Below are positions 31,647-36,645 of a DNA stretch of 36,645 nt, one piece after another (the stretch's first letter is position 1; each line of letters starts with the position of its first letter). Both the position numbers and the translations under genes were made by a program. The notes under the pieces were generated by a model. That model made no database searches and was not told where the DNA came from. It saw only the letters and a program-made list of their open reading frames with translations. Origin of the DNA: Seiridium cupressi (taxonomy: Eukaryota; Ascomycota; Sordariomycetes; Amphisphaeriales; Sporocadaceae); contig JARVKI010000178.1 in NCBI GenBank assembly GCA_036674765.1, positions 1-36,645 on the forward strand, given 5' to 3'.

Positions 31647-31922
31647 TGTCAGATGGGTTATGCAACAGAGTGAAAGGCCACGAAGATGATGATAGTTTCT
31701 AGATAGGTAGGATACAGACTGATCTCTGCCCTTCAACCAATATGGGTTGCCGCCCCTTAATATCCGCGGTGCAGGCGCTGAGCCAGCGCCGCACCTTCGC
31801 GGCGCTGCCTCAGCGCTGCCTCGGTACTGTATCACTCCCTTCGGCCCGGGTCTCATCCCCTACTAGTGGTTTCACGCTATCTATGCGCTGCGTTAGCGCA
31901 GCTGCTACATTCGCGTCTGACA
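31647..31922 (-). mobile_element. LTR-like element, copy B, inverted relative to copy A
   Basis: 276 bp, the reverse complement of 15576-15813 at roughly 95% identity over the shared part, with the same TGTCAGA…TCTGACA ends. Flanks are CTAGT (31642-31646) and TTAGT (31923-31927), a 5-bp target duplication with one C/T mismatch. The extra 38 bp relative to copy A is a GC-rich hairpin. Most substitutions between copies are transitions. It is non-coding. Confidence 0.75.
31775..31816. repeat. Strong GC-rich hairpin inside copy B
   Basis: Arms of 18 bp (31775-31792 and 31799-31816) pair with a single mismatch around a 6-base loop, ACCTTC. Copy A lacks this segment. Confidence 0.8.
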
Positions 31923-32054
31923 TTAGTCGTGATACCCTAAGTGTGATCCTGCGAGGGCTGGGAGGGCCTTATAGTAGCTATCACCGCGATATAATTGCTG
32001 GCCAACCAGCTCGGCGTAGCCCTCAGTGGACAGTGAACGAATTTCCCACAACTT

Positions 32055-32597
32055 CTAAGCAAAGGGGGTATCGAAAGTACTCCAGTAGATTTTCTGATTT
32101 CCATCAATCCAAAATCTAGAGCCTCCTGCTTGATTGACGCGACTGTGGTCTCGCTCCTTGCTCTGAACCGGGCAGTTGCGCTGCGAACCGTATGTTTGCA
32201 TCTGACCGATCACGTAGTTATTGAATGCGTTCTGGGCCGCATCACCGTTCGCTGGTGGGTAGGCTACTATCGCCTGTGGTTGCGGGAAAGGCGCCAAATC
32301 GTAGAGTAGCCAGATGTTCTTGAGCTGCTGGTCGATGGAAGGGTTTTCGTCGGTTTGGCACCAGGTTGGGGATACGTGGGCTAGGATCTTATCGAATTCC
32401 TTAGACTGCCCCGGGACGGCGTTCCGAACTACTATCGCTATGCAAGATGACAGACCGTTGGTAAACAATGTGCTGCCGGATAACATTCGCCGTGTTTTCC
32501 CTATATCTACATTTTGGTAACCAGAAGGCGGATTTGCACGGGCTTCCAATGTCCCGATATCAGCAGGGCTGATAGTCGAGTTTGACTTAGGTTAATA
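32055..32597 (-). CDS. Small Cys/His protein, possibly CheD/CNF-like fold; partial
   Basis: The minus-strand frame is open from about 32597 to a stop at 32055 (about 180 codons) without an ATG near its start, so an upstream exon is likely. A CTAAG directly before the frame could be an acceptor. The phrase RRMLSGSTLFTNGLSSCIAI followed by ILAHVSPTW places a Cys at the start of a hydrophobic strand and a His on the next strand. Fungal proteins with the CheD/CNF-type cysteine-hydrolase fold show that spacing (GST-L-GC…AH). Later phrases are LKNIWLLYDLAPFPQPQAIV and GGSRFWIDGNQKIYW. No stop or indel interrupts it. The fold assignment is weak; coding status is more likely. Confidence 0.35.
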
Positions 32598-33472
32598 ATT
32601 GGCCAGAGTTGGTCTGGGGCTTACGGGACTTACTAATTGCTTCGAACAACCCGGATCGGTTCTCCAAGCGATTGGAGGCTTAACAAGGCGAATAGTACAA
32701 TATTCTTAAGCAGCTACATATTGGCAACGATGAGTAGTGAGATTCTTTCTAATAGGAAGAGAAGAGTTAGTTGGGGGAAGGATAGCTGCGGAGTTTTTAC
32801 AGAGTGAGTCGATCGATTAAAAGGCTTAATATCTAATATCTCGGGTGGTTTAAGCATGCGGCATGGAGGACTCTTTAATACCCTGCTAGTCCCGCAGCAA
32901 AGCATATGCTGTTTATAAATATCCTTATTTAATAATACCACGTTGTTCAAACTTTAATACATCTTTGGTTCTAAAAGAAATCAACGAACATCTTGTATTA
33001 GTGTCATAAATACTGGGTAATAATCATGTGAACTGATACAAGTATAGATTAACGTTAGCTAGTTTACAGGCGTCAGTATGTCAGCGGAGCTTCCGGGATA
33101 TGAACCGATCTTACAGCAGTATGATAAAGACGCACAATCGATCATGCGGGATTATAAGGGATCTGGCAGGATTAGTTAGGATCATGCAGGACTATGTAGA
33201 CAGCATGCCGTCCGGACCGAGAGGAGGGACGTTGACGCTGGGATGGTATTGTACGGCGTGAATGGTGGATGTAGAAGTGGAGTTGCTACGTGGTGAGCAC
33301 AAAACGTATCCATTCCTCCATAGGGCTGAACAATACCAAGCGACGTCATTCCAACCTCATTCACTTCTGTATTTGTTACTCGAAATAGTACTTGTGCTAC
33401 GCTCCCATAAGAGTGGGCCGCTGTAGGGGAGGCAGGGCATTGGTCAAACTACACATCTCGCCTTAAGAAGGA
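32598..33472. other. Intergenic, mildly AT-rich
   Basis: No ORF that looks coding, only short frames (60-78 codons) on the minus strand. No splice or promoter signal that I can support. Confidence 0.5.
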
Positions 33473-33627
33473 TATAAGACTAGCGCCCTCACGGATCATA
33501 ATCCAGGGCTTTTTTAGAAAACCATAGAATTCCTAGGCTAAGTCACCGTGACTACCGGCATTTCAGAGATCTCTCATAAATATTGCTACTAAATATAGAA
33601 ATGGCCCGTGAGGGCGCTAGCTTTATA
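33473..33627. repeat. Inverted repeat, possible MITE remnant
   Basis: The 22-bp arms at 33473-33494 and 33606-33627 are inverted copies matching at 20 of 22 positions (core CTAGCGCCCTCACGG / CCGTGAGGGCGCTAG). Similarity extends a few bases outward. The 111-bp spacer is non-coding. No clear target-site duplication was found. Confidence 0.6.
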
Positions 33628-33857
33628 TGCAAATCCAGCTGTCTGATATGCAATAAATTTCGCTTATATCTGACAGCTTCTGTCATAATACGTCAAATTA
33701 CTTCTGTTGATTTACCCTTCAGCGCCCCTCGCTGGATTCGCAAGTATCATCAGTTGTCAGCACAGACGCAAGCATTGCTCAAGAAACATCTGTAACCCTA
33801 CAGCTAGCCTATTTATCGATCAGGGTCCTACATTCACGAGTTGCTCTCGGGCTCATC

Positions 33858-34881
33858 ATGTCGAGCTTGACGGAGAACGAAGCAGTGCCGCATCCCTTTC
33901 AAAAGGGAGACGAGTTCGAGCCACCCGTGCCTGGTATTCAATACTATCCGGAGGATCCGCGAATACAGCAGCTCAACCAAGCGTGCACCGACAGTGCGTT
34001 TGAAGAGTTCCAGCGGCTGCTGACGGAGTGGTGCGCAATGGAGAATCCCTCGCCCCCACACGGACCAGGTGGATATCCGCTGGGGACTGTCGAACCCTGT
34101 CTCTACCATGCCATCAGAATGGACCGCCCCACTTTTGTGGCACATCTACTTGACATAGGGCTGAGATTAGGCCGCTTAGCAGCATGGGAGGCCAGTGAGC
34201 ACAAGTGCTCGCCGAGGATGTGGCAGGTCTTTCTCGATCACGGGCACTTTGACATTAGCGCGCCCATGGAGGATTTTGGCTTGTCCCCTCTCGGGTACGT
34301 ACTTCTGCATAGCCTCGTTCGTCGTTGCTTTTGTGTTAATAGTAATGCTGACACAGCTACGTCCTCGATGACGAGAATTGGTCGAATGGTTCCTCGCCCA
34401 AGGCGCAAATCCGAACGCGGAGTCCCAATGGGGGCTGACTCCTTTCCTCAAGGCAGTGGGCCACTCACCTCTGTCGACTGTCAAACTGCTCCACACCGCA
34501 GGGGGGTCGGCCGTAAACTCGGTTCCTTTCGTGTGTTCGCCTTATCCCCCCCTGCCGCAACGCTCGGATGTAACCCCAGAAAGCCGGCTGGACGTCCTTC
34601 GATACCTACTAGATGCAGGGGCAGATCCCAATGCGAGAAAATGGGCGCATAATGGCAAGGGCTACGCCAGCGACTTTGACTGGGGTAGTGGACTGAATGC
34701 TGCGCTTGCCAACGGTCGCCTCGAGCTGGCGGAGGAGCTGCTACGGCGAGGCGCTCGAACAGATGTGCCCACTTGCAATATCGCCTCGCAGGGGGTGACG
34801 GCAATAGCGCTTGCTACTCGATATATGCCGGCCTTGTTGCCGCTTGTGGAAGAATGCCGAGCACGAGGGCAAAGTCAATAG
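33858..34881 (+). pseudogene. Ankyrin-repeat protein with a probable frameshift
   Basis: Exon 1, 33858-34294, starts at ATG (MSSLTENEAVPHPFQKG) and contains EEFQRLLTEW, LYHAIRMDRPTFVAHLLDIG and FGLSPLG. The intron 34295-34356 (GTACGT…CTGAC…ACACAG, 62 bp) is convincing. Exon 2 begins YVLDDEN in the spliced frame, but the ankyrin phrase LVEWFLAQGANPNAESQWG is in the next frame. One base seems deleted at 34376-34378. After that the frame is open to TAG at 34881 with classic ankyrin steps: RLDVLRYLLDAGADPNAR, GLNAALANGRLELAEELLRR and GVTAIALATR. The whole would be about 320 residues of 5-7 repeats, a cytoplasmic protein-binding scaffold type common in fungi. A sequencing error could also explain the shift, in which case the gene is intact. 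Confidence 0.65.
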
Positions 34882-35227
34882 ATTCGCAAACGGTATTGTA
34901 AGATTATATCATGGGCGCTGAGAGTTTCATATCCACTTCCTGACTTTACTATGTATTCTCATAGTCAATGGAATTAAATAAAGTATTGGATGGGTATGTT
35001 CTCTTTCGTGTGTATAACTTCTCTGCGAGTTCTGTTGAGGGACATTCAAGAAACGAAGAAGACCCTACTAGGTAAGAAACTAAGCGACCTGATCAGCCTG
35101 CGATGTAGGGCAGGGGCGGAGGAAGTGGGGAGTGGTTGTAGTTACATACAAACCCCAGGGATGATAAAGCCGAGTTCCTGCGCTGCATCGTGGTGGTGTG
35201 GGACTATGCAAACGCAGACGCAAAATT
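34882..35227. other. Intergenic before the right AT-rich block
   Basis: Normal-composition DNA with only a short plus-strand ORF (34990-35229) that has no motif. Composition drops sharply at about 35228. Confidence 0.6.
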
Positions 35228-36645
35228 AGTTAGGAGGAACTTTTTTATGTTAAATATATATGGATTTACGCAAGTTGCTGTTATATAAAATGTATTTTAC
35301 CGTTGTTAAAAGAATTCTTTTTATTATAAATTACGTTTTATTAAGGATTAAAGCTAAATATATAAGTGATATTTTAATTAAAATAAGTAAATAAAAAAAG
35401 AAAAAGCTTTAAAAGTTTTTTTAATTATTTTATATAAAAGTGAATTTATATTATTTTAAGCCGCGTCGCTTTATTAAGTTTTTTTATTAATTAACGTAAC
35501 GTTTTTATATATTAAACGGGTTATAATATTAAACGGTTTACTTTTTATATTAATTAAATATAAAACGATTAATTCTTTAACTTTTTTAACTTTTAAAAAT
35601 AGTAAAAACTTATAATAAAACAGATTTAATTTTAGTTATTTAAACGTGTAAAAAAGATTTAAAACTTAACGCGCGTTATATTATAACGATTTATAAAGTT
35701 TTTTAAAACACTTTTAAAATACGCGGATAAAACCGAATTTCCTAACGCGATATAATATTTAATTTTACGATTATAACCGAATTAAAAAAGGAAACGATTA
35801 TTAAATATATTTTCGATTTAAATTTATAAAGGTTCCTTTTTAAGATTATTAACGTAAAAAGTATAATAAATACGTTATATAAATCGCGTAACGCGGCGAC
35901 GGTTAAAATATAATAGGTTTTAAAATTCGTCGCGCGTCGATTAAAGCTTAAAATACGCGAAAATCGTTTATATAATTATAAAAAAGCTTAATATATAAAT
36001 TTTAAATTTATTCGAAATTAATTTTAATTCATTATAAATGTATATATTAAATATAATATTATAATTAAAAATATTTATAATTTTAATAAAATTAATTTTA
36101 TAATAAATAAAATTTTAATTTATATAATAATTATAAATTTTAATAAAATTATTAAAATTAAATTAATTTAATAATATAATAAAAAATAAATTATTATAAT
36201 TTAAACTGTTTAAATAATTAATTAAACGCTTTTATTATTTATTATTTTTATAAATTAAATTTTTTTAATATTAATATAATATTATTTTAAACGAATAAAT
36301 TATAAAACTTATTTAAAATAAATAAATAATATATAAAATTAATATAAATTTTATTAAATATTTTAATAAATATATTAAAAATTATATTTAAAATATTCAT
36401 TAATTATTAATATTTAATAAATATAAAAATTATAATTAAACCAAATTTAAATTTTATTATAAAAAATATAATATTATAATTATAACGAATATATTATCGT
36501 TAAAATAAACTTTAAAATAATATATTATTATTAAATTTATATTAATAAAATATATAATATAAAATAAAAATATTAAGTTTTAAAAATAAAAATATAATCG
36601 TTAAAGCTTAATAAACCTTATTTATAAATAAATAAATATTTAAAT
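35228..36645. repeat. RIP-degraded AT-rich repeat block (right edge)
   Basis: Very AT-rich, with long stretches of only A and T (for example 36000-36480). CA/TG are depleted, while CG survives in 35640-35980. No protein phrase can be rescued. Only the terminal LTR copy is identifiable. Confidence 0.9.
36481..36645 (-). repeat. LTR fragment, copy 3, inverted
   Basis: The reverse complement of 36481-36600 aligns without gaps to 1-120 and to 2436-2555, and 36601-36645 continues the match to 2391-2435. It has T/A where copy 2 has C/G, so it is heavily RIP-ed. It runs off the window end. Confidence 0.75.

Noticed and set aside
31940..32030. Imperfect hairpin GAGGGCT…AGCCCTC beside LTR-like copy B
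   Set aside because: Arms are only about 7-8 bp with a long spacer; no evidence of a transposon end or RNA.
34481..34804. Minus-strand ORF over the ankyrin gene
   Set aside because: Antisense shadow of the clear ankyrin repeats on the plus strand.
35640..35990. Possible coding stretch rich in CG within the right AT block
   Set aside because: CG survival is expected after CpA-directed RIP; no protein phrase could be read in any frame.

Overview
This window looks like nuclear DNA of a filamentous ascomycete (Pezizomycotina). Genes have short introns with GTAAGT/GTATGT-type donors, CTAAC or CTGAC branch sites and YAG or AAG acceptors. They encode fungal families: a 4-coumarate-CoA-ligase-like enzyme, a TmpA-like flavocytochrome, a fungal GT2 polysaccharide synthase, a secreted subtilase and a fungal terpene cyclase remnant. 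Both ends are extremely AT-rich, almost without CpA/TpG, and carry repeats whose copies differ only by transitions. That is the signature of repeat-induced point mutation (RIP).

Layout. 1-2555: RIP-ruined LTR-retrotransposon DNA; an integrase and a chromodomain can still be read through the stop codons. 2556-5812: gene-poor, with weak relics of two broken genes. 5813-9986: the best functional unit, a divergent pair made of an intact AMP-forming ligase (minus) and an intact TmpA-like membrane oxidoreductase (plus) sharing a 927-bp intergenic region. 9987-13510: decayed DNA with a single-frame pseudogene carrying four internal stops and the C-terminal end of a terpene cyclase gene with a frameshift and a stop. 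13837-16717: secreted subtilase pseudogene, with a 238-bp LTR-like element inside one intron. 17703-20251: an ATPase-fold pseudogene and an unidentified relic. 23083-25616: intact five-exon GT2 polysaccharide synthase. 27677-28684: intact orphan ORF. 28905-32600: a possible two-exon small gene, Thr-rich relics, a second copy of the LTR-like element in opposite orientation, and a small Cys/His protein. 33858-34881: ankyrin-repeat gene with a probable one-base frameshift. 35228-36645: RIP-ruined AT-rich DNA ending in an inverted copy of the left-end LTR.

The window begins and ends inside copies of the same LTR, so it is probably a complete contig broken at repeats. Its interior is a mosaic of intact genes and genes killed by C-to-T nonsense changes and single-base deletions, as expected for an accessory region between RIP-ed transposon blocks. 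The ligase/TmpA pair may work together on a carboxylic-acid substrate, and the terpene cyclase and subtilase relics hint at a former secondary-metabolism or effector-type neighbourhood. Those links are inference. No RNA gene, CRISPR array or prokaryote-type feature was seen.
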